Shown here in pieces: positions 51,683 through 59,852 of a stretch of 64,000 nucleotides of DNA. The notes under the pieces were generated by a model. The model saw only the letters and a list, made by a program, of their open reading frames with translations. It did not search any database and was not told the origin of the DNA. A program made the position numbers and the translations under genes. The stretch covers positions 744,001-808,000 of the forward strand of contig NZ_CP114040.1 in the NCBI RefSeq assembly GCF_026965555.1, in the 5' to 3' direction. The stretch comes from Nannocystis punicea (GTDB taxonomy: Bacteria; Myxococcota_A; Polyangia; Nannocystales; Nannocystaceae). How positions within the stretch are numbered: position 1 is the stretch's first letter; each line of letters opens with the position of its first letter.

Positions 51683-53704
51683 GTGCAGGCGTCCGGTAGG
51701 GCGGCGGTCGGGTCGCTCTGGAGCTCGGGCCTCCTTGCGGTCGCGCTGAACGGCGGCTGTGAGCGCGCACATGGCGAAGCGCCGGCTCCGGGGCATGTGG
51801 CCGAGCCGTCGACGAAGGCGGGCCCTGACGAGCTCGCGCCCGATGGCGACCCGTGTGCACAGGGGGATGGAGGCGCGTGCGCGAGGGCGGCGTTGCGGCG
51901 CCAGCACGGCGATCGGGCGAAGCTCGATGTCGCGGAGGCCCTGTCGCTGCACCGACGCGCGTGCGACCTCGGGTATGCGCGCAGCTGCGTCCACGCTGCC
52001 ACGTGGACGCTGCGACAGCGACTCTACAGCGACGAGACCGCGAGCGCTCTGGCGGCCATGACGGCGGGCTGTCAGGACGGGCTCCCGACCGCGTGCATCT
52101 TCCTGCTCCAGCTGAAGCACGGGACGATCGTGTTCCGCGAGGCTCTGCGGGACGCGAGCATCACCGTGGACGCGCAGGCTCTCGCGTCGGCATGTGGGGG
52201 AGGAGACGACGACGCATGCGCGGCCGGGTTGGAGACGATCGAGATTTGTGGCGCGCAGGAGTCCTGGGCGTGCAAGGTGATGGACCTGCGGCCTTCTCGC
52301 GAGACATCGCTCAATGGCGAGATCATGGCCGGTGCGGCGCGGCCGTTCACGGAGGCGCTGCGCGAGCGATGCGGAGAGGGCCGACCGCGGCCGTGCGCGT
52401 TGCTGGCCGCCTGGGGACCCGCGGGGGACGCGGAGCGGCTGCACGGGGATGCATGTGCATGGGGATATGCTCCGAGTTGCTTGATTCGCGCGGACGCGCT
52501 GACCGGAGAGGGGACGGCCGCCGAGCGCGAGGCCCTGCTGAAGCGCGCGTGCGATGCCGGGCTGCTGCGCGGCTGCTCCGGGCTGCTGCGCGAGGAGATT
52601 CGTCGCGCGGGGGAGACCGTGGAGCGCTGGCGCGACGGGTGCGAGCTGGGAGACGCCGCGCTGTGCACGGCGTACGCCCGCGCGACGGCCACGAGCGGTG
52701 CGCCTGACGAGGCGCGAGCGCTGTACGAGCGCGCGTGCGACCTCGGAGACGCCGAGGGTTGCGACGCCGCCGGGCTCCTCGGCATGCCGGCGAGCATCGA
52801 CGACGACGCCGAGCTGCTCCGACGCAAGGGCTGGTTCCACCGGGCCTGCGCCCTGCGCCACGCTCCGAGCTGCGAGCGAGTCGAGGCGCTCGACCGAGAC
52901 CGAGCCCTGGGCGCAGAGCTCACGGCATGCCGAGGGGGACAGCTCGATCGATGCTCCCTCGCCGTCGGAGCCCTGGCGAGGCACGACCCGAAAGCGGCGA
53001 GCGAGCTCGTCGGGGTCGTCTTGAAGCGATCCGAAGCGGCTTGCCGAAGCTCCTCGGAGGCGTGCGACGCGATCCAGGAGATACACTCGTTCACCGGCTG
53101 CGGTGATTATGGTGTAGAGCGGTGCGAGAACCGCACCTCGGCCGAGATGGGCCAGCGGAGGAAGGCCCGGGCGCTCGACGCTCGCTATCACTATCTCCTC
53201 CTCGCAGAGTGCGACCGCGGCGTCGCGTCGTCGTGTCGAACGCTCGGGAGCATCGTGACCGGGAGCTCGCCCGAGCGCGCGGAGAAGCTGTTCCTCCGCG
53301 CATGCGAGCTGGGAGATGCGAGCAGCTGCGGTCAAGTCTTCTCTGTGGGCTCGAACTATCGAGATATGGGCAAAGAGGAGATCTACGAGTACCTGCAGAT
53401 GGCCTGCACCGGCGGTGATCACGTCTCGTGCCTCGGTGTGTCCAAATATTGGTCTGCTCGGGATCCTCGGCTGTCGGAGTCGCTCCGGAGCCGCGCGCGC
53501 GAGCTCCTCGAACAGGGATGTCCGATCGGACAGCCCCCCGGCGGCTGGTGTTCGGGTGATGCAATCCTCGAGTCGCTCGCAGAGCTGGGCATGTACGCAT
53601 TCGTCGTCGACGCGCTGCGTCAGGCGTGCCCCCGAGCGGATGATCGGTCGAGCTGCAGCAGCCTCGTCGACGTGCTCGGCGCTCCCCGTGACTCGTGGAC
53701 CTGA
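51683..53704 (+). CDS. Cys-rich Sel1-like-repeat lipoprotein
   Basis: 673 residues from GTG 51683, with GGAGGACCAGGA upstream; the frame is open further up but there overlaps the SDR remnant. A signal peptide ends in VALNGGC, a plausible lipobox. The body consists of Sel1/HcpA-type helical pairs, each with paired Cys: HRRACDLGYARSCVHAA, KRACDAGLLRGCSGLL, YERACDLGDAEGCDAAG, LRACELGDASSCGQVF and QMACTGGDHVSCLGV. These helix pairs are usually disulphide-locked outside the cytoplasm and mediate protein contacts. Function unknown. Confidence 0.82.
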   Translation: MQASGRAAVGSLWSSGLLAVALNGGCERAHGEAPAPGHVAEPSTKAGPDELAPDGDPCAQGDGGACARAALRRQHGDRAKLDVAEALSLHRRACDLGYARSCVHAATWTLRQRLYSDETASALAAMTAGCQDGLPTACIFLLQLKHGTIVFREALRDASITVDAQALASACGGGDDDACAAGLETIEICGAQESWACKVMDLRPSRETSLNGEIMAGAARPFTEALRERCGEGRPRPCALLAAWGPAGDAERLHGDACAWGYAPSCLIRADALTGEGTAAEREALLKRACDAGLLRGCSGLLREEIRRAGETVERWRDGCELGDAALCTAYARATATSGAPDEARALYERACDLGDAEGCDAAGLLGMPASIDDDAELLRRKGWFHRACALRHAPSCERVEALDRDRALGAELTACRGGQLDRCSLAVGALARHDPKAASELVGVVLKRSEAACRSSSEACDAIQEIHSFTGCGDYGVERCENRTSAEMGQRRKARALDARYHYLLLAECDRGVASSCRTLGSIVTGSSPERAEKLFLRACELGDASSCGQVFSVGSNYRDMGKEEIYEYLQMACTGGDHVSCLGVSKYWSARDPRLSESLRSRARELLEQGCPIGQPPGGWCSGDAILESLAELGMYAFVVDALRQACPRADDRSSCSSLVDVLGAPRDSWT

Positions 53705-53738
53705 CCGCCCGAAGCGCTGCCTGAATGTCGAGATGATG

Positions 53739-53759
53739 GTGTCTCACACGACATTGCCA
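53739..53759 (-). repeat. orphan terminal inverted repeat of the IS3-family element
   Basis: Its reverse complement, TGGCAATGTCGTGTGAGACA then C, matches the left end of the IS at 6651 except for one base in the first 21. No transposase lies next to it. It may be the scar of an excised or decayed copy. Confidence 0.65.
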
Positions 53760-53827
53760 GGTCGGGTGGGTGTCGGCGGCCAAGGCGGGCGAGCGGGGGG
53801 CGAAGGGAGTCGCCTCCATGCTGCTCG

Positions 53828-53950
53828 ATTCTGTTCTGATCGTCCTGTCGCTGGGCCTCGGGTGGTGGCAGCGCCGCCTGCTCGGCGCGCAGTCGGGGCC
53901 GGGGAGCGGGCGGCGGTCGACAGGTAGCGGACTCAAGATAGACCCCGTCG
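53828..53950. repeat. dispersed repeat, copy B
   Basis: See copy A at 49845-49990. Lies 70 bases beyond the orphan IS end. Together with copy A it brackets a 4-kb segment containing the kelch and Sel1 genes as direct repeats. Confidence 0.8.
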
Positions 53951-54071
53951 ATGCACGAGGGCTGGTGCGCGCGTGCCGACCTGGCTTTCGTTCGCGTGGC
54001 GAGGCTCGCGCTGTCGCGTCTCGTCGCGAGTGGTTTTAAACTGAGGGGACATTTCCCCCTGGAATGAGAGA

Positions 54072-56669
54072 ATGGCATCGTCTGCGCCGTCGATTCGCCC
54101 CGGGCCCGTGCATGCGCGCGTCTTTCCGTGCGCTTGCGAGATCGGCGAGCGGTCGAGGTTGCTCGTGACGGCGGCCATCGGGCTCGCCTTGCTGGCGTTC
54201 GTGGCCCGTTCGCCGGGCGTGCTCGGGCTGCTGGCGGCGGCGAGCACGGCGTTGGCCCTGCGCGCGGCGCTGGGGGCGACGATTCGAGCGCGACGGGCGG
54301 AGGCGGAGCGCGAGGTGTTCGCGGACGAGGCGAGGCGCTGGCGCGGGGTCGTCGAGGTCGCCGAGCAGGCGATGGCGACCGTGACGCGCGGCGGGATCGT
54401 GACGAGCTGGAACCCCGCGGCCGAGCGCCTCTACGGCTGGCTTCGGCACGAGATCGCGGGGCGTTCGCTGCTCGAGGTCGTCGACCCCGGGCGACGCGCC
54501 GAGGTGACGGCGAGGCTGACGCGCTGCGCGGGTCGCGAGGGCGGGACGTTCGAGTCCGTCGGGCTGCACCGGGACGGGACGCGCGTCGAGGTCGCCGTGA
54601 CGATCGCGCCGATCGTCAGCGGGCGCGGGCAGTGGGTCGTGGCGGCGGTGCTGTGGCGCGACGTGCGGGAGACGAAGACCCTGCGGGCGATGTGCCGACA
54701 GCTCGAGCGGGACTACGACGATCTGGTCGAGCACGCCGACGACGGGGTGTTCCTCACCGACCACGAGGGTCGGCTGGTGCGCGTCAATCAGGCCGGGTGT
54801 CGCCAGCTCGGGGTCTCGCGCGACGAGCTGGTCGGTCGACCGCTGACCGGGTTCGTGGCGGGGGAGCAGGCGCAGCGGCTGGCGGAGATCCGCGCCGCGC
54901 TGGTGCCGGGGGTGCCGCGGGTCTGCGAGGTCCCGCTGCGGCGGCGCGACGGCGGCCTGCTCGAGGCCGAGGTGCGGACGGTCCTGCTCGGCGACGGGCG
55001 GGTGCAGAGCTTCGTCCGCGACCTCGAGCTGCGCAGGGCGGTCCACGCCGAGCTCGTACAGGCCCACGCCGCCGAGCGCGGCCTGCGGGTCCAGCTGCAG
55101 TCGTTGTCGCAGGCGACCTCCGCCATCACCGACGCGGTCGCGCGGATCCCCGAGACCGACCTCGACGCCGTCCTCATGGTCGTCGTGTTGCAGGCGCAGA
55201 CGCTGACGAACGCCCGCTACGCCGCCCTGGGCCTCGGCACCGACCCGACCCGGCCGTTCGAGCGGTGGGTCTACGCCGGCATGACCTCCGCGCAGGCCGA
55301 GGCCATCGGTCGCGGGCCGCGTCCGGTGGGGCTGCTCGGGGCGGTCGCGGTCGGGGCGCGCGCGGTGCGGCTGCGCGACATGGCGGACAGCCCCGAGCAC
55401 ATCGGCTTCCCGCCGAATCACCCGCCGATGCACGGCTTCCTCGGCGTGCCGATCCTCTACGAGGGGCGCAGCCGCGGCAACCTCTACCTGGCCGACAAGC
55501 TCGACGGCGGCGAGTTCACGGCCGCGGACCAGCAGGCGCTCGAGACGCTGGCGGCGCGCGCCGGGGCGGCGCTCGAGATGGCCCGGCTGTACCACGAGGA
55601 GGCGCTGGCGACGTCGTGGTTGCGCGGGGCGATCGACGGCATCCCCGAGGCCGTGATCCTCGTCGACGCCGGCGGGGAGGTCTCGCTCAACGCGGCCGCG
55701 CGCGAGCTGCTGCCGGAGGACCAGAAGGGCGAGGGCGGCCTGGCCGCGGTGTCGCGGCTGCTGCTGTACGAGACGAGCGGGGCGCCGCTGGGCGAGGCCG
55801 ACCTGCCGCTGACCCGGGCGCTGCGCGAGGGGGTGACGACGATCGGCCTCGAGTGCTCGTCGCGCGACCACAAGGGCCAGCCGGTCCCGCTGCTGGCCAG
55901 CGCGTCGCCGCTGCGCGACGACAGCGGCCGTCCGGTCGGGGCGGTATGTGTCCTTCGGGACATCTCGTCGCTCAAGGAGATCGAGCGGCTGCGCGAGCAA
56001 TGGACGGCGGTGATCGCCCACGAGCTGCGGCAGCCGGTGCAGATGATCCACGCGTGCGCGCGGACCATCGAGCACGCGCGGGTCGGCGAGCGCGATCCGC
56101 TGACTGCGAAGTCGGTGGGGCGGATCCTCGGCGCCGCGAACCGCCTCGAGCGGATGATCAAGGACCTCCTCGACGCGGCGCGGATCGAGGCGCGGCAATT
56201 GTCGCTGCAGCACGAGTCGCTCGACCTCGGCGAGCTGCTCGCCGAGGTGATCGGACGGATCGGCCACACCACCGACCGCGTGCTGCGGCTCGAGCTGCCG
56301 CCGCAGCTGCCGCGGGTCTGCGGCGACAGCGGACGCATCGAGCAGATCGTCGAGAACCTGCTGACCAACGCGCTCAAGTACGGCGACCCGGGGGCGCCGA
56401 TCGTGGTCGACGCGCGGCCGCGCGAGCGCGACGTGCTGGTGTCGACCACCAACCAGGGGCACGGCCTGGCGCCCGCCGAGGTCGACTGTCTGTTCAAGCG
56501 CTTCTACCGCTCGCGCGCGGTCGGGTCGATCGAGGGCCTGGGCCTCGGCCTCTACATCGCGCACGGCCTCGTCGAGGCCCACGGCGGGCGGATCTGGGTC
56601 GAGAGCGGCGACGGGGGGACGAGCTTCCGCTTCACCCTGCCGATCGAGCCGCCGGCCGCGAGCCAGTGA
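54072..56669 (+). CDS. membrane histidine kinase with PAS and GAF domains
   Basis: 865 residues. Two hydrophobic stretches (about 30-70) anchor the N-terminus. Then PAS 1 (about 95-200; GGIVTSWNPAAERLYGW), PAS 2 (about 225-325; DDGVFLTDHEGRLVRVNQAG), a GAF domain (about 365-515; DAVLMVVVLQAQTLTN), PAS 3 (about 520-640) and the HisKA helix with His650 in IAHELRQPVQ. The HATPase_c domain closes the protein: ENLLTNALKYG (N box), NQGHGL (G1, with Asn for the usual Asp) and GLGLGLYIAHGL (G2). No receiver domain and no response regulator gene is adjacent, so it is an orphan kinase. A 16-nt hairpin (GTGTCCTTCGGGACAT, 55948-55963) sits in the PAS 3 coding part. Confidence 0.9.
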   Translation: MASSAPSIRPGPVHARVFPCACEIGERSRLLVTAAIGLALLAFVARSPGVLGLLAAASTALALRAALGATIRARRAEAEREVFADEARRWRGVVEVAEQAMATVTRGGIVTSWNPAAERLYGWLRHEIAGRSLLEVVDPGRRAEVTARLTRCAGREGGTFESVGLHRDGTRVEVAVTIAPIVSGRGQWVVAAVLWRDVRETKTLRAMCRQLERDYDDLVEHADDGVFLTDHEGRLVRVNQAGCRQLGVSRDELVGRPLTGFVAGEQAQRLAEIRAALVPGVPRVCEVPLRRRDGGLLEAEVRTVLLGDGRVQSFVRDLELRRAVHAELVQAHAAERGLRVQLQSLSQATSAITDAVARIPETDLDAVLMVVVLQAQTLTNARYAALGLGTDPTRPFERWVYAGMTSAQAEAIGRGPRPVGLLGAVAVGARAVRLRDMADSPEHIGFPPNHPPMHGFLGVPILYEGRSRGNLYLADKLDGGEFTAADQQALETLAARAGAALEMARLYHEEALATSWLRGAIDGIPEAVILVDAGGEVSLNAAARELLPEDQKGEGGLAAVSRLLLYETSGAPLGEADLPLTRALREGVTTIGLECSSRDHKGQPVPLLASASPLRDDSGRPVGAVCVLRDISSLKEIERLREQWTAVIAHELRQPVQMIHACARTIEHARVGERDPLTAKSVGRILGAANRLERMIKDLLDAARIEARQLSLQHESLDLGELLAEVIGRIGHTTDRVLRLELPPQLPRVCGDSGRIEQIVENLLTNALKYGDPGAPIVVDARPRERDVLVSTTNQGHGLAPAEVDCLFKRFYRSRAVGSIEGLGLGLYIAHGLVEAHGGRIWVESGDGGTSFRFTLPIEPPAASQ

Positions 56670-56686
56670 GCAGGCGGTCCGAAGCG

Positions 56687-56735
56687 GGCCGCGAGGGCCG
56701 GGACAACTTCGAGGCGGAGCTCGCGAGCGAGCCGC
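56687..56735. repeat. partial duplicate of the 3' end of the next gene
   Basis: GAAGCGGGCCGCGAGGGCCG and GAGGCGGAGCTCGCG match the end of the membrane-protein gene read on the - strand (from 56744). The copy is shorter by an internal gap. It is a second case of a duplicated gene end in this window. Confidence 0.6.
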
Positions 56736-56743
56736 CGGCTGCG

Positions 56744-57346
56744 TCAGAAGCGGGCCGCGAGGGCGAGGCCGAGGTGGCCGCGCGCGAGGGCCGGGACCAC
56801 CGTGAGGCGGAGCTCGCGGTCGGGCGCGTACTTGCGGTAGGTGAGGCCGTAGACGAGCAGGCTCGAGCCGGCGACCACGCTCGACAGGCCGACCTGCAGC
56901 AAGATCCACGGCGTGGTCGAACCGCGCGAGGCCTCGGCGAACTGCCAGGCGAGCCCGGACGCCATCAGGACGAGGCCGCTCGCGGTGGCCAGGCCGCCGA
57001 AGGAGATCCACGGCGAGGCCGCCGCGCGCGAGCGGCCGCGGGCGCCGCGGACACGGCCGTGCAGGCCGGCGCCGACGGTCAAGAGGCCCAGGCTGGCGGT
57101 GTTGAGCGCGACCGCGGCGAGGCTGGTCGCGGGCAGGCGCGGGGGGCAGGCCTCGCAGCGCTCCAGCGCGGCCAGCTGGTGCGCGCCGGCGAGGCCGAAG
57201 CCGAGGCCGGCGACGCCAGCCAGCCCGCCCGCCGCCAGCCAGGCGACGCCCTCGGTGCGCCGCGGCACCTCGACGAACGGCGAGGCTGGCGCGATCGGCT
57301 CGATCCGCGGGGTCGTGGCCAGGAACAGTGCGAGCGCGAGCGACAT
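56744..57346 (-). CDS. small multi-span membrane protein
   Basis: 200 residues from ATG 57346. After a signal-like start (LALALFLATTP) four hydrophobic segments can be drawn: VAWLAAGGLAGVAGLGFGL, LAAVALNTASLGLLTVGAGL, ISFGGLATASGLVLMASGLA and ILLQVGLSSVVAGSSLLVYG. A Cys pair (CEAC) sits in the first loop. No family is recognised. It resembles the membrane partners found next to myxobacterial kinases (compare 42328-43152), but the histidine kinase nearby is convergent, so a functional link is uncertain. Confidence 0.65.
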   Translation of the reverse strand: MSLALALFLATTPRIEPIAPASPFVEVPRRTEGVAWLAAGGLAGVAGLGFGLAGAHQLAALERCEACPPRLPATSLAAVALNTASLGLLTVGAGLHGRVRGARGRSRAAASPWISFGGLATASGLVLMASGLAWQFAEASRGSTTPWILLQVGLSSVVAGSSLLVYGLTYRKYAPDRELRLTVVPALARGHLGLALAARF

Positions 57347-57494
57347 GGACGTGGACCGCGAGCGGACGGCCGGGCGACCGCAGGACCGCGGGGCCGTCCC
57401 TGTTCATGCCACGCGTCGCCGGGCGGGCCATCCTCCGTCAGGCGGCTTCAGCAGGCGGCGAGCGCCGCGCCGAGCAGGTGGCCCATATCACGAG

Positions 57495-57575
57495 TCCAAA
57501 AGGACATGTCGTAAAATTTATGTTCAAAAGGACATTCTCTAATAAACATGTCGTAAAGGACATTTAGTAAAAGAG
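57495..57575. other. AT-rich hairpin cluster
   Basis: An AT-rich block in GC-rich surroundings with three related motifs: AAAAGGACATGTCG (about 57498), CAAAAGGACATTCTC (about 57525) and ATGTCGTAAAGGACAT (57548-57563, a 16-nt hairpin). It lies between two - strand genes, upstream of the membrane protein and just beyond the end of the acyltransferase; it could terminate the latter or carry the promoter of the former. Confidence 0.55.
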
Positions 57576-57582
57576 CATCGAA

Positions 57583-58434
57583 TCAGACTGGCGCGTCGTC
57601 GCCCGGGTCGAGCAGCTCGGGGCGCGTGAGCAGCTCCTCCATGCGCGTCGACAGGCGGGCCGCCTGCACGCCGTCGAGGACGCGGTGGTCGAGGGTCGCG
57701 TGCAGCGGGAGCACCGGGCGGACCTCGACGCGGGCGACGCCGTCGACCTCGACCACCCACGGGCGCGGCTTCACGGCGCCGATCAGCAGCAGGATCGGCC
57801 AGTGCGCCGGGGGGAACAGGGGGGCGTGGGCCCAGCGGACGCCGAACATGCCGAGGTTGGAGACCGCGGCCGAGCCGAACGCGTCGCGCGGCAGCCCGGG
57901 GACGCGCAGGTTGAGGCGGTACTGCACGACGTCCAGCGCGACCTGGAGCGGCCGCAGCAGGGCGGGCGGGAGCGCGGCCAGGCGCCGGCGCAGCGCCCCC
58001 AGCTGCGGGTCGCGGTCGCGGCGGATCTGCGTCAGCCGCTCGCCGAACTCGCGGGCGATCGCGGCGAGCGACTTGCGATCGGCGGCGCGGATGACCAGGC
58101 CGGACAGGTCGCACGCGCCGGCTCGCGCCTCCGTCAACGCGACCTGAAAGAAAACGTCGACCTGCTCGCGCGCGTGGAGCCGGCCGCGACGGGCCAGCAT
58201 GTGGAGCTCGGGCCGCTCGGCCAGGACGACGGCGAGCGCCCGGCCGACCAGGTGGGTGAGGGTCGCGCGCTCGCCGGTGCGCGCGTGCAGGGCCTCGAGG
58301 TGAGCGAGCGCGGCGGTGGCGTCGACCTCGAGGGTGCCGTGAATCGACGGGTCGCGTGGGTCGTCCCACGCGGCCAGAGCGAGGCGACGGAAGGTCGAGA
58401 GGTCGCCGGCGGGTCTGGCCTTGAAGTTGCGCAT
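57583..58434 (-). CDS. 2-oxoacid dehydrogenase acyltransferase-like catalytic domain
   Basis: 283 residues from ATG 58434 (MRNFKARPAGDLSTFRRLAL). The E2 (chloramphenicol acetyltransferase-like) fold is identified by LHATLDHRVLDGVQAARLST, where the DHRxxDG motif holds the catalytic His and Asp, and by SNLGMFGVRWAHAPLFPPAH upstream. It lacks the lipoyl and E3-binding domains of full-length E2 proteins. A free-standing acyltransferase for a small acyl-CoA or non-lipoyl substrate is therefore plausible, possibly in secondary metabolism. The frame is open upstream but becomes Arg/Ala-rich. No dehydrogenase partners are nearby. Confidence 0.82.
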   Translation of the reverse strand: MRNFKARPAGDLSTFRRLALAAWDDPRDPSIHGTLEVDATAALAHLEALHARTGERATLTHLVGRALAVVLAERPELHMLARRGRLHAREQVDVFFQVALTEARAGACDLSGLVIRAADRKSLAAIAREFGERLTQIRRDRDPQLGALRRRLAALPPALLRPLQVALDVVQYRLNLRVPGLPRDAFGSAAVSNLGMFGVRWAHAPLFPPAHWPILLLIGAVKPRPWVVEVDGVARVEVRPVLPLHATLDHRVLDGVQAARLSTRMEELLTRPELLDPGDDAPV

Positions 58435-58829
58435 GACCTCGAATTGCAGGGAGTCGCGGCGTCGGGCCGCGCGACGCGTGCGAGGCGGCTGGCGATGCTT
58501 CCGCGCTGCGGCACGGCGCGGGATGGGCTCGCGAGCGGTGGCGGCGCACGGGGCCATGGCGGCCTCTTCGTCGGCGTCTCGGCGAGCGAGGCGGCGCCCT
58601 CGACCGGAGCCCGGCGAGGGGGGATCGAGCTCGGGCAGCGCCGGGCCGATCGGACTTGTCCAGCGATTCGAGCGAGCGACGGTCGCATGAATCCGCTGCG
58701 GTCGTCGCGGTCGGATCATTGGCCAATCGGCGGACTCGGGTGATTGCCGGCCACGCCTATGCGAGCCGCCAAGGCCGTCCGCTTGCGCGAAGGCCGTTCT
58801 CGCCCACGAAGGTCGAGGGAGTGAGAGCT
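58435..58829. other. intergenic region without a recognised gene
   Basis: 395 bases between divergent genes. Both strands are partly open but no protein-like frame with a ribosome site is seen. It should contain promoters for the acyltransferase and for the small lipoprotein at 58830. Confidence 0.4.
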
Positions 58830-59147
58830 ATGATGCGAAAGATCCTCGGATTCGTGGCGCTCGGCGCCTTCCTCGCCGGCGCCTGCAGCGAAGAAGAAAA
58901 CAAGCCGGGCGCGACCCTCACGGAGATCAAGGCCGGCTGCAAGGCGTACTGCGCCACGGCCAGCGAGTGCAACAAGGCGGTCCGCCCCGAAGCGTGCGAG
59001 AAGCGGTGCCAGAACCGGCTGGGTCGCTGCCGGGCCAACGAACAGGCCGACACCCTCACCGACCTCAAGTCGTGCGCCGGCGACAAGTGCGGTGATTTCG
59101 CGGTGTGTGCCGTCGGCGCGGGGCTCGAGTGCACCTTCGGCCTGTAG
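58830..59147 (+). CDS. small Cys-rich lipoprotein
   Basis: 105 residues from ATG 58830 (58833 is also ATG). Lipobox LAGAC (Cys19) after KILGFVALGAF. The mature part has ten further Cys (GCKAYCATASEC, ACEKRCQNRLGRC, SCAGDKCGDFAVC), probably all in disulphides, and little else. Such Cys-rich secreted proteins are common in myxobacteria. Function unknown. Confidence 0.8.
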   Translation: MMRKILGFVALGAFLAGACSEEENKPGATLTEIKAGCKAYCATASECNKAVRPEACEKRCQNRLGRCRANEQADTLTDLKSCAGDKCGDFAVCAVGAGLECTFGL

Positions 59148-59257
59148 CGCGCGGACTGCCGTGAATCGAAGGGCCGCGCGCCGGCTCGCGGTCGTCACTT
59201 CACGTCGACGGCGTCGAGTCGGATGAGGCGCTCGGCGGTCGCGGTGATCGCGTCTTG

Positions 59258-59660
59258 CTAGCTGCGCGGCTGCCAGCCGAGCAGGCGCTTGGCGCTGGTC
59301 GCGTCGCGGGCCTTGCCGAGCAGCGGGACGAGGTCGCGGATCTCGACGTTGAACAGGCCGATCAGCTTGACGACGAAGTCCGGCAGCTTGCGCGTCGGGA
59401 TCTTGCGAGCGCGCTCGCCGGGGCGCTCGCGCAGGGTCGCGGCGATCTGCAGCAGCGACACCGCCGGGCCTGGGTGGCGATGAAGCGCTCACCGCTGGCC
59501 TCGGGGGCGGTCATGGCCTGCAGGTGGAGGTCGGCGACGTCGCGCACGTCGACGATGCCGAACCACAGTTCGGGGCAGGCCGGCATGCTGCCGTCGAGCA
59601 GGCGCTTTATGAAGTCGAGCGACGTGTCGCCGCGCATCGAGCTCATGCGCGAGACTGGAC
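59258..59660 (-). pseudogene. truncated, frameshifted SDR (dihydroflavonol-reductase-like) gene
   Basis: The - strand encodes the C-terminal half of an NAD-dependent epimerase/DFR-like enzyme in two frames. From about 59640: RGDTSLDFIKRLLDGSMPAC, WFGIVDVRDVADLHLQAMTA and GERFIATQ. Then, shifted by one base near 59470: SLLQIAATLRERPGER, VVKLIGLFNVEIRDL and SAKRLLGWQPRS. The loss of one C (GGCC here, GGCCC in the copy at 51.5 kb) explains the shift. The N-terminal Rossmann GxxGxxG and the catalytic YxxxK are missing, so it is dead. Confidence 0.78.
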
Positions 59661-59852
59661 CATCCGTCGATCCAAGCTCCGCGGCCTGCGGCCGCCGAGC
59701 CGTCGATACGAGCCGAGCCGCGATGTCCACGCAGGTCGTAGGTACCATGCGCCACACCGCGCGTGGAGCGGGCAGCGGCGATCATGTAGAGTCGACGAGG
59801 GCCGACGCCAGATCCACCAAACGGCGGACGTCGGGCCAGATCCGGGGGAACC

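Noticed and set aside
53770-54039. Small membrane protein encoded by dispersed repeat B
   Set aside because: The 1-bp indel relative to copy A changes the frame after the hydrophobic part, so protein-level conservation is unlikely.
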